DNA of 64,000 nt from assembly GCA_050736695.1 (NCBI GenBank), contig JBOHWH010000107.1, forward strand, positions 15,057-79,056, read 5' to 3'. Of this stretch, positions 52,711 to 61,087 are shown in pieces. Every line of letters begins with the position of its first letter. The first letter of the stretch is position 1. The notes below the pieces were generated by a model that saw only the letters and a program-made list of their open reading frames with translations, was not told the DNA's origin and did no database searches. The stretch is from JBARDN01 sp050736695. Its GTDB lineage: Bacteria > Desulfobacterota > Binatia > Binatales > Binataceae. The translations under genes were made by a program, and so were the position numbers.

Positions 52711-52930
52711 TGCGACGCCGCGCAATCCGTTTCGGCCGTTCTGCTCCGAGCGATGCCGGATGGTCGATCTGGGCACCTGGGCGGCCGAGAAATACCGCGT
52801 CGCCGGCGGCAAGGCCGAGGACGATTCGGAGCATCCCGACGACGGAATGAAGCACGACGGGGCGACTGACGATCGTGCGAAAGAAAACCGCGTGAAAGAA
52901 GACCGGCTGAAAAAGTCCGAGTTGAATTGA
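52679..52930 (+). CDS. yacG: DNA gyrase inhibitor/zinc-binding protein YacG
   Basis: 83 aa. The zinc finger has Cys3, Cys6, Cys22 and Cys26 (MRCPTCKRSV, then RPFCSERCRMVDLGTWAAEKYR), the YacG signature. YacG binds the GyrB subunit and blocks gyrase in E. coli. After residue 45 there is an extra highly charged tail (Asp/Glu/Lys-rich, about 38 residues), somewhat longer than in the E. coli protein. It is followed by lpxA seven bases after its stop. Confidence 0.9.
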   Translation: MRCPTCKRSVDATPRNPFRPFCSERCRMVDLGTWAAEKYRVAGGKAEDDSEHPDDGMKHDGATDDRAKENRVKEDRLKKSELN

Positions 52931-52936
52931 CGCGCG

Positions 52937-53767
52937 ATGCCGCCAACGAAATCCGCCGTACCGAAAATTCATTCGTCGGCCGTCGTCGGTCCCGAAGCCG
53001 AGCTCGCGCCGGGCGTGGAGATCGGGCCCTTCTGCATGCTCGAGGGCCGGGTCAGGCTGGGCGAGCGCACCCGGCTAATCAGCCACGTGGCGATCTTTGG
53101 CGACACTGAGATGGGCGAGGACAATATCGTGCATCCGACCGCCGTGATCGGCGATGAGCCGCAGGACCTCTCCTATACCGGCGCGCCGCGTCAAGTCCGA
53201 ATCGGCGATCGTAATGTCTTTCGCGAGGGCTCAACGGTGCATCGCGGATGCGAGAAGGGCCTGGTCACGACCATCGGCAGCGACAACTTCGTGATGCACA
53301 ACGCGCATATCGGGCACGATTGCCGCATCGGCAACTTCACGATTATTGCAGGCGGCGCGCTCCTGGCGGGATGGGTTCAAGTCGGCGACCGCACGCTGGT
53401 CTCCGGCAACTGCGTGGTGCATCAATTTACCCGGATCGGGCGGCTGGCGCTGACGCGCGGAGGCTCCCGCATGAGCCGCGACATCCCGCCATTTTGCATC
53501 GCGGACGGAACCCATACGCTGCGCGCGATAAACGTGATCGGGCTTAAGCGCGCGGGTTTCGGAACTCCCGCGATCGCGGCGCTGCGGCGCGCATTCGCCG
53601 CGCTGTTCGGCACGCGGCGGAACTTGGCACTCGCGATCGCATGCCTTGAAGCCGCGGGGCCGCTGACCCCCGAAGTCACCGAGATGATCGAATTCATCCG
53701 CGCAAGCAAGCGCGGCGTGGCCTTCGGTCCCCGCGATACGCGCCGATCGGCGCCGGAGGAAGGGTAG
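52937..53767 (+). CDS. lpxA: acyl-ACP--UDP-N-acetylglucosamine O-acyltransferase
   Basis: 276 aa left-handed beta-helix enzyme, first step of lipid A synthesis. Hexapeptide repeats run from about residue 11 to 170. The catalytic His is His124 in FVMHNAHIGHDCRIGN, matching His125 of E. coli (NAHIAHDC). The helical C-terminal domain (NVIGLKRAGFGTPAIAALRRAF) is complete. lpxA normally neighbours lpxD, fabZ and lpxB; here it is alone between yacG and the ccm locus. It shows that the organism makes lipopolysaccharide. Confidence 0.96.
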   Translation: MPPTKSAVPKIHSSAVVGPEAELAPGVEIGPFCMLEGRVRLGERTRLISHVAIFGDTEMGEDNIVHPTAVIGDEPQDLSYTGAPRQVRIGDRNVFREGSTVHRGCEKGLVTTIGSDNFVMHNAHIGHDCRIGNFTIIAGGALLAGWVQVGDRTLVSGNCVVHQFTRIGRLALTRGGSRMSRDIPPFCIADGTHTLRAINVIGLKRAGFGTPAIAALRRAFAALFGTRRNLALAIACLEAAGPLTPEVTEMIEFIRASKRGVAFGPRDTRRSAPEEG

Positions 53768-53821
53768 GGCAATTCGCGCCGCTTGCTTGTCCCGAGGCTT
53801 TTGCGCGAGTAATGATCGGCG

Positions 53822-54268
53822 ATGCGTTTCCGGCTGCGATTTGTTATTGGCACGGCGCTGGTGGTTGCCGCGATCGTCTATCTGATCACCACCGCGATCC
53901 GAAACACGTCCGAGTACTATCTCACCGTCGATGAAGTCGCGGCGCGCCAAACCGAGCTTATCGGACAGCCGCTGCGCGTCGCGGGCCGCGTCAAGCCCGG
54001 CACAATCGCGTGGGCGCCGGAGACGCTGACGCTCAAGTTCGGAATTGTCCCGATTCCCGATTCGAACGCCGATCCCGCGGTCAGATCCGTTTCCACCGCC
54101 GAACCCGCTTCGTACTCCGTTACCTGCGCGGGCGAGCCCAAGCCCGACATGTTCGCCGACGGACGCGACGTGATCGTCGAGGGCAAGCTCGACTCGGCCG
54201 GACATATCGCCGCAACCCAGGTGCTGACGAGTTGCCCTTCCAAGTACAAGCCCGCGCAAGCAAAATAG
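53822..54268 (+). CDS. ccmE: cytochrome c maturation haem chaperone CcmE, cysteine type
   Basis: 148 aa. One N-terminal membrane helix (about 5-24) anchors an OB-fold domain. The family segment EYYLTVDEVAARQTELIGQPLRVAGRVKPGT is present. The haem-attachment site, normally H-x3-Y, reads TSCPSKYKP: Cys138 replaces His and Tyr142 is kept. C-x3-Y CcmE proteins are known from archaea and Desulfovibrio-type bacteria. It receives haem from the CcmABCD complex in the periplasm and hands it to CcmF. It starts the locus; ccmF begins seven bases after its stop. Confidence 0.93.
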   Translation: MRFRLRFVIGTALVVAAIVYLITTAIRNTSEYYLTVDEVAARQTELIGQPLRVAGRVKPGTIAWAPETLTLKFGIVPIPDSNADPAVRSVSTAEPASYSVTCAGEPKPDMFADGRDVIVEGKLDSAGHIAATQVLTSCPSKYKPAQAK

Positions 54269-54274
54269 AACGCG

Positions 54275-56287
54275 ATGCCTGATCTAGGACGACTTGCTCT
54301 CGCGATTGCGCTGCTGCTCGCAATCTATTCGATCGGCGCCAACGTCTTTGGTGCGCGCCGCTCACAGCCCGAGTTTATCGCCAGCGCGCGCCATGCGCTG
54401 TGGGCGATGTGCGCGATGGTCACGATCGCGGTTATCGCGCTGCTCACCGGGCTTCTTAGCTCGGACTTTTCGCTCGAGTACGTGGCCTCGTATTCCAGCA
54501 CCACGCTGCCGACCGCCTACAAGTTCACCGCGCTATGGGGCGGGCAGCAGGGCTCGCTGCTCCTGTGGACCTGGTTGCTGTCGATCTTCACCTCGGTGGC
54601 GGCGTTCCAGAATCGCCGGCGAAATTCCGCCCTTGCGCCGTACGCGATGGCGGTGCTGGCGGTGGTCGCGATCTTTTTTCTCGGAATGTTGAACTTCGTG
54701 ACGCGCCCGTTCGATTTGATGGCGGTCATTCCGGCGCAGGGAACGGATCTTAATCCTTTACTTCAGAATTACTGGATGGCGATTCATCCGCCGTCACTTT
54801 ATACCGGCTACGTGAGCTCGACCGTCCCGTTTGCGTTCGGCGCAGCCGCGCTGCTGACCGGCAAACTCGACGACGGATGGATTCGCGCGACCCGGCGCTG
54901 GGCAATCTTTTCGTGGTTCTTCCTGACCCTTGGAAACCTCTTCGGCGCACGGTGGGCCTATGAGGTCCTCGGATGGGGCGGTTACTGGGCGTGGGATCCG
55001 GTCGAGAACGCGGCCTTCATGCCGTGGTTGGTGATGACCGCGTATCTGCACTCGGTGATGATCCAGGAACGCAAGGACATGCTCAAGATCTGGAACCTCG
55101 CGCTGATCGGGCTCGCCTTCTCGTTAACGATCTTCGGCACCTTCATCACGCGCAGCGGTGTGATCTCGTCGGTGCATTCGTTCACCCAATCGGGGCTCGG
55201 CCCGTACTTCCTGGTCTTCCTGATCGTGATCGCGTCGGCATACACGGGGCTCCTGATCTTTCGCGCCCGGGATTTGCGCAGCCCGGCCGAGTTCGAATCG
55301 TATCTCTCGCGCGAGGCCGCGTTCCTGTTCAACAACCTGATGCTGATCGGAATCGCGTTTGCGGTTTTCTGGGGCACGATCTTTCCGGTGCTGTCCGAAG
55401 CCGTGCGTGGCGTGAAGATCACCGTCGGTCCGCCGTTCTTTAATAGCGTCGCCGGACCGCTGGCGCTCGGGCTGATCTTCCTGATGGGCGTGGGTCCGCT
55501 GATCGCATGGCGGCGCACCACCGCGAGCAACCTGGTGAAGAGCTTCACCGCGCCCGCGATTGTGGGCGTCGCAACCGGGGTGATTGCGCTCGCCGCGGGA
55601 CTTCGCGCGTGGTACGTGCTGACCGCGTTCTCGCTCGCCGCGTTCGTGCTCGGCACTGTGGTCGTCGAGTTCCGCCGCGGCGTCGGCGCGCGCCAACATA
55701 TGACGGCCGAGCCCGCGCCGAAAGCGCTCTTAAACCTGGTGGCGAAAAACAACCGCCGCTACGGCGGATACATCATCCATATCGGCGTGATTGTCGCATT
55801 CGTCGGAATCGTCGGCTCGTCGTTCTTCAAGACCGAAGTGAAGAAGAGCGTGCATCAGGGGCAGAGCTTCACAATCGGCGCCTATAACCTTCGCTACCTG
55901 GGCCTCTCCGCGCTCGAAACCCCGCACATGGAGACCGCGACCGCGCGGATCGAGGTGTCACGCGGCGGCCGCGTAATCACTGAGATGGCGCCCGCTAAAC
56001 TTTTCTACAAGCGCGAACAACAACCCGCGACCAAAGTCGCCATTCGCTCGACCCCGTTCGCCGATCTTTACATCGTGCTCGCCGGACTCGACGAAAACGG
56101 CCAAGCCACCTTCGAGGTGTTCCTGACGCCGCTGGTCTTCTGGCTGTGGGCGGGAGGTCTGCTGATGGCGATCGGCACCGTGATTGTGATGTGGCCCAAC
56201 GTGCGCGAACGCGCCGCGATCGCCGTCGCAGTCAGACGCGCGGCGCCGGTTTCGATCGCGGGCGATCCCGCGCCCGGCGGAGAATAA
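54275..56287 (+). CDS. ccmF: cytochrome c haem lyase subunit CcmF
   Basis: 670 aa with about 14-15 membrane helices, normal for CcmF. The tryptophan-rich haem-handling motif is WGGYWAWDPVENAAFMPWL near residues 230-250. Conserved His residues occur in AIHPPSLYTGYV and SSVHSFTQSG. With CcmH it attaches haem to apocytochromes in the periplasm. ccmE precedes and ccmH follows at two bases. Confidence 0.96.
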   Translation: MPDLGRLALAIALLLAIYSIGANVFGARRSQPEFIASARHALWAMCAMVTIAVIALLTGLLSSDFSLEYVASYSSTTLPTAYKFTALWGGQQGSLLLWTWLLSIFTSVAAFQNRRRNSALAPYAMAVLAVVAIFFLGMLNFVTRPFDLMAVIPAQGTDLNPLLQNYWMAIHPPSLYTGYVSSTVPFAFGAAALLTGKLDDGWIRATRRWAIFSWFFLTLGNLFGARWAYEVLGWGGYWAWDPVENAAFMPWLVMTAYLHSVMIQERKDMLKIWNLALIGLAFSLTIFGTFITRSGVISSVHSFTQSGLGPYFLVFLIVIASAYTGLLIFRARDLRSPAEFESYLSREAAFLFNNLMLIGIAFAVFWGTIFPVLSEAVRGVKITVGPPFFNSVAGPLALGLIFLMGVGPLIAWRRTTASNLVKSFTAPAIVGVATGVIALAAGLRAWYVLTAFSLAAFVLGTVVVEFRRGVGARQHMTAEPAPKALLNLVAKNNRRYGGYIIHIGVIVAFVGIVGSSFFKTEVKKSVHQGQSFTIGAYNLRYLGLSALETPHMETATARIEVSRGGRVITEMAPAKLFYKREQQPATKVAIRSTPFADLYIVLAGLDENGQATFEVFLTPLVFWLWAGGLLMAIGTVIVMWPNVRERAAIAVAVRRAAPVSIAGDPAPGGE

Positions 56288-56289
56288 TC

Positions 56290-56820
56290 GTGCGCTGTTT
56301 GCGCCGCGCCTTCGCAATCCGCTCAACCGTCCGCGCGTATGCGCTCGCAATTGTCGCAGTCGCCGCACTCGCCGCGGGTAGTGGCTTCGCGGCAAATCGA
56401 CCCAACGCCGAGCAGGTGGCCACAGGGTTGACCTGCCAATGCGGATGCGGCCTGACCGTCGCGAATTGCAACATGCCGACGTGCAGCTTCTCGGTGCCGA
56501 CGCGGACTCATATCCAGGAGATGATCGATCAGGGCAAGTCGCAGGTCGAGATTATCTCCTTCTATCGGCATAAGTTCGGCGAGAAAGTTCTCTCGGCGCC
56601 AACCACTGAAGGCTTCAACCTCCTCGCGTGGGCGACTCCTTTCGCGGCGCTTTTAGTCGGCGCAGTGCTGATTGTTTTTACCGCGCGCCGGTGGCATCGC
56701 GCGCCCGATTCGTCTTCGTCACCGCGCAAGCCCGAACCGGGGACTCAGGCGCAAGCCGCGCGGGAGTTCGATCCTGAACTGCGGCGCAAGCTTGCCCAAG
56801 ACCTCAGGAGGGGTGGCTGA
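56290..56820 (+). CDS. ccmH: CcmH-like cytochrome c biogenesis protein with altered Cys motif
   Basis: 176 aa from GTG 56290 (GGAG seven bases upstream). A signal anchor covers about residues 14-34, and a second helix 118-135. The periplasmic three-helix domain is clear (MIDQGKSQVEIISFYRHKFGEKVLSAP). Instead of LRCxxCQ, the redox site reads TCQCGCG, with Cys at 49, 51, 53, 60 and 65 (NCNMPTCSF). Canonical CcmH reduces apocytochrome Cys pairs with two cysteines; here five are present. Related CQCGC-type sequences occur in other former deltaproteobacteria. Confidence 0.85.
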   Translation: MRCLRRAFAIRSTVRAYALAIVAVAALAAGSGFAANRPNAEQVATGLTCQCGCGLTVANCNMPTCSFSVPTRTHIQEMIDQGKSQVEIISFYRHKFGEKVLSAPTTEGFNLLAWATPFAALLVGAVLIVFTARRWHRAPDSSSSPRKPEPGTQAQAAREFDPELRRKLAQDLRRGG

Positions 56821-56823
56821 GCG

Positions 56824-57357
56824 ATGCTCTATCTGGCCGCCGCGATGATCGTGGCCGGAGTCGCGCTGTTCGTTGCCGCTCCTCTTGCGGGCGGGTTTCT
56901 GCCCGCGCGCCTCAAGCGCCCCGATGAAGTTGAGGCCGAACAGCTCGAGCATGAGCGCGGCCTCGCGGTGCAGGCGCTACGCGACCTTGAGTTCGATCGC
57001 GAGATGGGCAAGCTGTCCGACGCCGACTACGAGGCGCTGCGCGTCACGCTCGAAAATCGCGCGCTCGCCGCGATGAAATCGATCGAGACGCTTCAGGACA
57101 AAGTCGAATCCGCACGAGTCGCCGGAGCCGCTGCCGCCGCGAAACCTCCCCTGCGAGCCGAAGCGCCCAGACGCCCCGAACCTCAACGCATCGCGCAAGG
57201 TTCCGTCTTCGGGAACCTGCGCCCGCGCGCGGGCCCGCAACGCGCCGTGCGATTCTGCCCGCAGTGCGGGACCAGGATGATCGCCGATGCGCGTTTCTGC
57301 GCCGAGTGCGGCCTCGCGCTCAGGCCCGCCGGCCGCGCGTCGGGCTGGAACGAGTGA
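56824..57357 (+). CDS. CcmI-like protein with C-terminal zinc ribbon
   Basis: 177 aa. The N-terminal helix (about 1-25) is followed by a coiled segment (EQLEHERGLAVQALRDLEFDREMGKLSDADYEALR), the hallmark of CcmI/CycH N-termini. The TPR part of CcmI is missing. A Pro/Ala-rich linker leads to a zinc ribbon with Cys145, Cys148, Cys159 and Cys162 (FCPQCGTRM and RFCAECGLAL). The topology puts the ribbon on the cytoplasmic side if the helix is a simple anchor. The gene is embedded between ccmH and ccmA with a TGATG overlap to ccmA. Confidence 0.8.
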   Translation: MLYLAAAMIVAGVALFVAAPLAGGFLPARLKRPDEVEAEQLEHERGLAVQALRDLEFDREMGKLSDADYEALRVTLENRALAAMKSIETLQDKVESARVAGAAAAAKPPLRAEAPRRPEPQRIAQGSVFGNLRPRAGPQRAVRFCPQCGTRMIADARFCAECGLALRPAGRASGWNE

Positions 57358-58067
57358 TGGCGGTGCCGGTCGTCGAGACTCGCGCGCTTGGCAAGAGCTT
57401 CGGCCTGGTACCTGTATTGCTCGAAGTCGATCTGCGGGTGGCCGCCGGCCGCGCCGCTGTGATTATCGGCGGCAACGGCGCAGGCAAATCAACTCTGCTG
57501 GCGATCCTCGCCGGGCTGGCCGCGCCGAGCACCGGCGACGCTTTTGTATTCGGGCAGGACTCGCGCCGGCTCGACCCGGATGGACGGCGCCGGATCGGGA
57601 TGTTGGCGCATCGCAGCTTCCTCTACCCGAACCTGACCGCGATCGAGAATCTCGAGTTCTACGCCGCGCTCTACGGAATCAAAAATCCTCATGTCGCGGC
57701 GCTCACATGGCTGCGCCTCGTCGGGCTTGCAAATTTCGGCGGCGAGCGGGTGCGGATGTATTCGCGCGGGATGGAGCAGCGGCTGGCAGCCGCGCGCGCG
57801 ATGATCGCCGAGCCGATGCTGCTCTTGCTCGACGAGCCGTTCGCCGCCCTGGATTCCGGCGGCGTCGTGATCATGGCCGACCTGATCCGCTCCGAGCTCG
57901 CGCGCGGATGCGCCGTCGTTGCGAGCGCGCACGGAGCAATGGTGATTGACGGGGTCGAGCTCGAACAATACGAAATTTTGCGCGGCCGGCTTGAGTCGAT
58001 CAACGAAAGGACCGAATCGCCGCCATCGAGTCGATTGCGATCGCTGCTCGGGCGGCAAAACCAATGA
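57357..58067 (+). CDS. ccmA: haem ABC exporter ATP-binding protein CcmA
   Basis: 236 aa ABC ATPase. Walker A is GGNGAGKST (residues 38-46), Walker B LLLLDEPFAALD, and the signature region YSRGMEQRLAAARAM replaces LSGGQ with the RGMEQR form common in CcmA and related exporters. Together with CcmB and CcmC it drives release of holo-CcmE. The ATG at 57357 overlaps the stop of the zinc-ribbon gene; ccmB overlaps its 3' end by four bases. Confidence 0.93.
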   Translation: MAVPVVETRALGKSFGLVPVLLEVDLRVAAGRAAVIIGGNGAGKSTLLAILAGLAAPSTGDAFVFGQDSRRLDPDGRRRIGMLAHRSFLYPNLTAIENLEFYAALYGIKNPHVAALTWLRLVGLANFGGERVRMYSRGMEQRLAAARAMIAEPMLLLLDEPFAALDSGGVVIMADLIRSELARGCAVVASAHGAMVIDGVELEQYEILRGRLESINERTESPPSSRLRSLLGRQNQ

Positions 58068-58735
58068 GCGCTTTCGCTACCGTCCTGTCTAAGGATCTGC
58101 GCCTGGAGCTGCGCAGCGGCGTGAGCACGATCGCGATGGTCGCGCTCGCGATGCTGGTGCTGGTGGTGCTGGTCTTCGCGTTCAATCCCGCCGTGGCGCG
58201 CGGACCTGAAGCGGCGGCGGGGGCGTTATGGGTCGCGCTGGTCTTCGCCGGGATGCTGGGCGCGTCGCGCACGCTTTTGGCCGAGAGCGAAAACGGATGT
58301 ATCCGCGCGCTGCTGATGAGCCCGATCGATCGCGCGACCCTCTACGGCGCGAAGCTCGCCGCGTCGGCGATCTTCATGTTAGTCGCGGTCGCGGCGGGTG
58401 CGATCCTGGCGGTGCTGTTTTTCAATCTCGATTTCTCGGGCGCGCTCGCGCGCCTGGCGCCGATCCTGATCCTGGGCGTAATCGGCTTTGCGGCGCTGGC
58501 GACTTTGCTGGCCGCGATCTCCGGTCGCGCGCGCGGCGGCGAATTGCTGTTGCCCCTGCTGGTCGTCCCGATGTTCGTGCCCGCATTGATCGCGGGCGTT
58601 CGCGCCAGTAGCGCCGTGCTTTCCGGGGCGCCGATGGGGACGGCGCGCGTGTGGATCGGTATCCTGGTCGCCTTCGACGTGCTGTTCGTGACGGCGGGCT
58701 ATCTGCTGTTCGAGCATGTAATTGGAGAGGAGTAG
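58064..58735 (+). CDS. ccmB: haem exporter permease CcmB
   Basis: 223 aa with six hydrophobic helices. The pattern FATVLSKDLRLELRSGVSTIAMVAL at the N-terminus and ESENGCIRALLMSPIDRATLYGAKL is characteristic of CcmB. It is the membrane subunit of the CcmABC complex. The start codon overlaps the ccmA stop (ATGA). Confidence 0.94.
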   Translation: MSAFATVLSKDLRLELRSGVSTIAMVALAMLVLVVLVFAFNPAVARGPEAAAGALWVALVFAGMLGASRTLLAESENGCIRALLMSPIDRATLYGAKLAASAIFMLVAVAAGAILAVLFFNLDFSGALARLAPILILGVIGFAALATLLAAISGRARGGELLLPLLVVPMFVPALIAGVRASSAVLSGAPMGTARVWIGILVAFDVLFVTAGYLLFEHVIGEE

Positions 58736-58741
58736 GCTCGC

Positions 58742-59449
58742 GTGGGCAAGACTCTCAACAATCTTCTCGGCGCCGCGACGCTTGCGCTGATGGTCGTGGC
58801 GCTGTGGATGATCTTCGTGTGGGTGCCGACCGAAGCGGAGCAGGGAATCGTCCAGCGCATCTTTTATTTCCATGTGCCGTGCGCGTGGGTCGCGTTCGCC
58901 GCGTTTGCGATCGTCGCGGTCGCGGGAATTTTCTATCTATGGCTCGGCGGCCAAATCTGGGACGACCTTGGCTACTCCGCGGCCGAGATCGGGATGCTGT
59001 TCTGCACCCTGATGCTCGTGTCCGGCTCGCTGTGGGCCAAACCGATCTGGGGAACCTGGTGGACCTGGGACTCGCGGCTGACGACCTCGTTCGTGCTATG
59101 GCTCTTGTACGGCGGGTACCTGATGATGCGCGCGATGCTCGCGGAGACCGAGCAGGTGGCGCGTTTCGCCGCGGTAGTTGGAATCGTCGCGGCGCTCGAT
59201 GTGCCGGTCGTAATCGTGTCGGTGCGGCTGTGGCGCACGATTCATCCCGCCGTGCTGGTGACGCGCCAGGGCGGACACGGACTGGAAGATCCTCGAATGG
59301 TGGTGACGCTGCTGGTATCGATCGCGGCATTCACCCTGATGTTTGCGTGGCTCTTAATGCTGAGGCTTGCGGTCTTGCGAACACGCTCGCGGGTATACGC
59401 GATCGCCCGGGCGATCGCGATAGCGGAATTTCGAGTCAAAGGCGCCTGA
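58742..59449 (+). CDS. ccmC: haem transporter subunit CcmC
   Basis: 235 aa, six membrane helices, GTG start at 58742 with GGAG upstream. The WWD motif WGTWWTWDSRLTTSF and the two flanking His residues (FYFHVPCAW and TIHPAV) that hold haem for transfer to CcmE are present. It follows ccmB after six bases. Confidence 0.95.
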   Translation: MGKTLNNLLGAATLALMVVALWMIFVWVPTEAEQGIVQRIFYFHVPCAWVAFAAFAIVAVAGIFYLWLGGQIWDDLGYSAAEIGMLFCTLMLVSGSLWAKPIWGTWWTWDSRLTTSFVLWLLYGGYLMMRAMLAETEQVARFAAVVGIVAALDVPVVIVSVRLWRTIHPAVLVTRQGGHGLEDPRMVVTLLVSIAAFTLMFAWLLMLRLAVLRTRSRVYAIARAIAIAEFRVKGA

Positions 59450-59474
59450 GCTGCGATTTACCTGCAGGACGATA

Positions 59475-59651
59475 ATGGACCACTTCGGATTCTTGTTCGC
59501 CGCTTACAGCGCAATCTTCGCAGCGATATTCCTGTACGTGCTGTTCATCTGGAACCGTCAGTCCCGCCTCGAGGACGAGCTTCGCGCGATGGAGTCTAAA
59601 CTCGCCGCCTTAACCGCCCCGCCGCCGGACGCGCCCGAGCCACCCTGGTAG
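59475..59651 (+). CDS. ccmD: haem exporter subunit CcmD
   Basis: 58 aa: MDHFGFLFAAYSAIFAAIFL begins the protein, followed by YVLFIWNRQSRLEDELRAME. One membrane helix (about 7-27) and a short charged cytoplasmic tail with a Pro-rich end are exactly the CcmD layout. It begins 26 bases after ccmC, the usual place for ccmD. CcmD keeps CcmC and CcmE together and helps release holo-CcmE. It is too short for automated calls with a 60-residue cutoff. Confidence 0.85.
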   Translation: MDHFGFLFAAYSAIFAAIFLYVLFIWNRQSRLEDELRAMESKLAALTAPPPDAPEPPW

Positions 59652-59955
59652 TGGGCAAATGGATAGCCGGAGGGTGGAAGGACCCGCACGAGCCGTTGCA
59701 GGAGGGATTGGGAAAGGCAATCGACGTGTTCCTGGACGGATGCGCGCCCCCAGGTGAGTCTCTTCACGATCGCGGCGGGCAATTCTTTCCAAGCGCGAAG
59801 CCATGAAGCGCAAACCTCAGTAGAGAAGTAGAGTTGTTCTGCTTGAGATTGATCACAATCCGAGAAATCTGTGTATTCTGTGGATTCTCCGTATTGCGCC
59901 GTGCCGATTCGTGCACATCTTGAATAGCGGGATCGTCTGAACCACACTCTGCGCA
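59652..59955. other. 304-base spacer between ccmD and the DnaJ gene
   Basis: No gene is supported. The right part contains TGTGTATTCTGTGGATTC (59868-59885), a short-period repeat of a type seen as dispersed intergenic sequence in other genomes. The segment at about 59655-59810 has codon-like bias on the + strand but no start or recognised product. Confidence 0.5.
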
Positions 59956-61068
59956 ATGGAATTTCGCGACTACTACAAGACCCTGGGTGTTGAACGCGGC
60001 GCAACCGAGCCCGAAATCAAGACCGCGTACCGCAAACTCGCGCGCAAGTTCCATCCCGACGTCAATCCCAACAACAAGGACGCCGAGAAGCGCTTCAAGG
60101 AAATCAACGAGGCCTACCAAGTCCTGTCCGACGCCGGCAAGCGCAAGAAGTACGACGAACTCGGCGCCGATTGGGAACGCGGCACCTCGCAGGAAGAGAT
60201 GATGCGCCGGTACGCCGCCGAAGCCGCCGCGCGAAGGCAGGCCGGTGAGGGTGGCCGCGCGCGCTACTCGTCGGGCACCGACGCGGGCGGTTTCAGCGAC
60301 TTCTTCGAACAATTTTTTGGAGGACTCGGCGCGATGCGCGGCGCAGGCGCTCGCGGCGGATTCAGTTTCGACGCTGAGCCCACGCGCGCACCCGACTTGC
60401 GCGCCGACGTGCATATCCGCCTGGCCGACGCGATCAACGGCGCGAAAGAGCGCCTCGAGTTGGTCGCGCAGGACGAATGCGCCACGTGCGGAGGCTCCGG
60501 CATGGTCGCGAGCGAGCAGCGGCAAGGCAAAGCGCGCGTCATCCGATCGGCGGCGCCGTGCCCGGTCTGCCACGGGACTGGAGTGATCGCGCAGCCGCGA
60601 ACGCTCGAAATCACGATTCCGCCGGGAGTGGCCGACGGCACCAATCTGCGCCTCAAGGGGCAGGGCGGCCGCGGTCCGCGCCCCGAGTTCAACGGCGATC
60701 TGTTTTTGACCGTGCGAATCGAACCGCATCCCGTGTTCACCGTCGCCGGACGCGACCTGCGCTGCGAGCTGCCGGTGTGGGACTACGAAGCTGTTCTCGG
60801 CGCGGAAGTGACGGCGCCCACGCCGGGCGGCGGGAAAGTATCGCTAAAGATTCCGTCCGGCTCGCAGGGCGGCCGCGTGATGCGTCTGAAGGCGCGGGGA
60901 ATTCCCGCTCGCGCCAAGGAACCTGCGGGTGACCTGCTCTATGTGCTCAAGATTCTCGCGCCGACCGACCTGACCGACGACGAACGCACCCTGATGCAGC
61001 AGCTCGCAGAGCATCGCCGCACCCGCGGTGTTCCCGATCCGCGCGACGAGATGATCAAGCGGACATGA
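59956..61068 (+). CDS. DnaJ/CbpA-type co-chaperone with reduced zinc domain
   Basis: 370 aa. The J domain at residues 1-70 has HPD at 33-35 (YRKLARKFHPDVNP). A Gly/Phe-rich region (SDFFEQFFGGLGAMRGAGARGG) is followed by the C-terminal substrate-binding domains (LEITIPPGVADGTNLRLKGQGG). The Cys-rich domain has only two CxxCxGxG motifs (Cys175/178 and Cys202/205) instead of four, enough for one zinc. It stimulates DnaK. The modulator gene starts 20 bases after its stop. Confidence 0.93.
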   Translation: MEFRDYYKTLGVERGATEPEIKTAYRKLARKFHPDVNPNNKDAEKRFKEINEAYQVLSDAGKRKKYDELGADWERGTSQEEMMRRYAAEAAARRQAGEGGRARYSSGTDAGGFSDFFEQFFGGLGAMRGAGARGGFSFDAEPTRAPDLRADVHIRLADAINGAKERLELVAQDECATCGGSGMVASEQRQGKARVIRSAAPCPVCHGTGVIAQPRTLEITIPPGVADGTNLRLKGQGGRGPRPEFNGDLFLTVRIEPHPVFTVAGRDLRCELPVWDYEAVLGAEVTAPTPGGGKVSLKIPSGSQGGRVMRLKARGIPARAKEPAGDLLYVLKILAPTDLTDDERTLMQQLAEHRRTRGVPDPRDEMIKRT

Positions 61069-61087
61069 TCAAGCGGAGCTGACAGCG

